Source: Deltaproteobacteria bacterium
GTDB lineage: Bacteria; Desulfobacterota; Syntrophia; Syntrophales; UBA2210
Reading direction: 5' to 3'
Assembly (NCBI GenBank): GCA_019314085.1
Contig: JAFCZZ010000406.1
Span: forward strand, 1 to 5,607
Length of the DNA stretch: 5,607 nucleotides
Below the pieces are notes generated by a model. That model saw only the letters and a program-made list of their open reading frames with translations, searched no databases and was not told where the DNA came from. This document shows positions 5,296 through 5,607 of the stretch, piece by piece. The position numbers and the translations under genes are program-made. How positions within the stretch are numbered: the stretch's first letter is position 1; each line of letters starts with the position of its first letter.

Positions 5296-5607
5296 ATGCT
5301 CCATGCCCCCCGCCATGTTGTCCTTGATATCGAAACGACCGGCTTGTCTCCGCAAAGAGGCCACCGGATCATTGAGATAGGCGCGATTGCCATAGAAGAG
5401 GGATCTCTCGCGGAAGAATTTTGCAGCCTTGTCAAGATTGACCGGAGTATTCCCCTGCAGGCCCGGCTGATACATGGGATCAGTGACGAGATGCTTGAGA
5501 ATCAGCAGAGGGCCGATGAGGTCTTGCCGCGGCTGTATGATTTCCTGGGAGACGGCGTCATCGTCGCCCACAACGCCCGGTTTGACGTCGGATTCCTCCG
5601 GCACGAG
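5296..5607 (+). CDS. DEDD-type 3'-5' exonuclease (DnaQ / Pol III epsilon-like), partial at 3' end
   Basis: The open frame starts at ATG 5296 and continues to the window edge (104 codons, no stop). It reads HVVLDIETTGLSPQRGHRII, the ExoI motif with catalytic D11 and E13. IEIGAIAIEEG follows, then LIHGISDEML, and VAHNARFDVGFL, the ExoII motif with D97. This is the N-terminal half of an RNase T/DnaQ-fold exonuclease, acting with two metal ions on 3' ends of DNA or RNA. An in-frame TGA at 5284-5286 and the position of D11 leave ATG 5296 as the only good start; the ribosome site is weak (TGAG, 9 bases away). The ExoIII motif (HxxxxD, which would define the DEDDh type) lies outside the window. It could be a stand-alone epsilon-like subunit or the N-terminal domain of a larger fusion. 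Confidence 0.9.
   Translation, partial: MLHAPRHVVLDIETTGLSPQRGHRIIEIGAIAIEEGSLAEEFCSLVKIDRSIPLQARLIHGISDEMLENQQRADEVLPRLYDFLGDGVIVAHNARFDVGFLRHE

Noticed and set aside
4879..5604. Minus-strand open frame of 241 codons across the ATPase end and exonuclease start
   Set aside because: It spans two well-supported plus-strand genes and the gap between them and shows no protein-like motifs.

Overview
The window looks like moderately GC-rich bacterial chromosome. The anaerobe-style MaoC/acyl-CoA ligase pair, the TatD plus zinc-ribbon pair and the intergenic repeats would fit a Desulfobacterota/Syntrophus-like organism or a metagenomic relative. That placement rests on gene style only and is weak.

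Layout. Positions 21-1065 (minus strand) hold a two-gene unit: a small cysteine-rich zinc-ribbon protein whose frame is broken near its N-terminus, overlapping by 4 bases a TatD-family metal-dependent hydrolase. Positions 1066-1311 form a divergent control region. It has a sigma-70-type promoter facing left, a strong one facing right (TTGACA-N17-TATAGT), and a long hairpin next to the zinc-ribbon gene's ribosome-binding site. Positions 1312-3780 (plus strand) hold a bicistron: a double-hotdog MaoC-type acyl-CoA hydratase/dehydratase-like protein, then a class I adenylate-forming acyl-CoA ligase. The ligase loses its reading frame near its C-terminus. The family-like tail, including the A10 lysine motif, continues in another frame, and the junction appears to lack about 19 bases. 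Positions 3781-4002 contain a 20-bp tandem repeat, two REP-like hairpins and an 8-bp inverted repeat. Positions 4003-5169 hold a stand-alone AAA_14/DUF4143-type ATPase with a C-terminal PD-(D/E)XK-like nuclease core; it is more A+T-rich than its neighbours. Positions 5170-5295 carry a perfect 27-bp palindrome inside a 23-codon frame whose residues resemble part of an ORF6N-domain protein. From 5296 a DEDD-type 3'-5' exonuclease (DnaQ/Pol III epsilon-like) begins and runs off the window.

Function. The hydratase and ligase probably formed an acid activation/hydration module of fatty or aromatic acid metabolism, but the ligase now looks impaired. The repeat-flanked ATPase resembles a mobile accessory gene inserted between housekeeping-type genes. 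I see no complete, clearly new multi-gene system. The most notable features are the two broken frames, the repeat cluster and the coding-like perfect palindrome.
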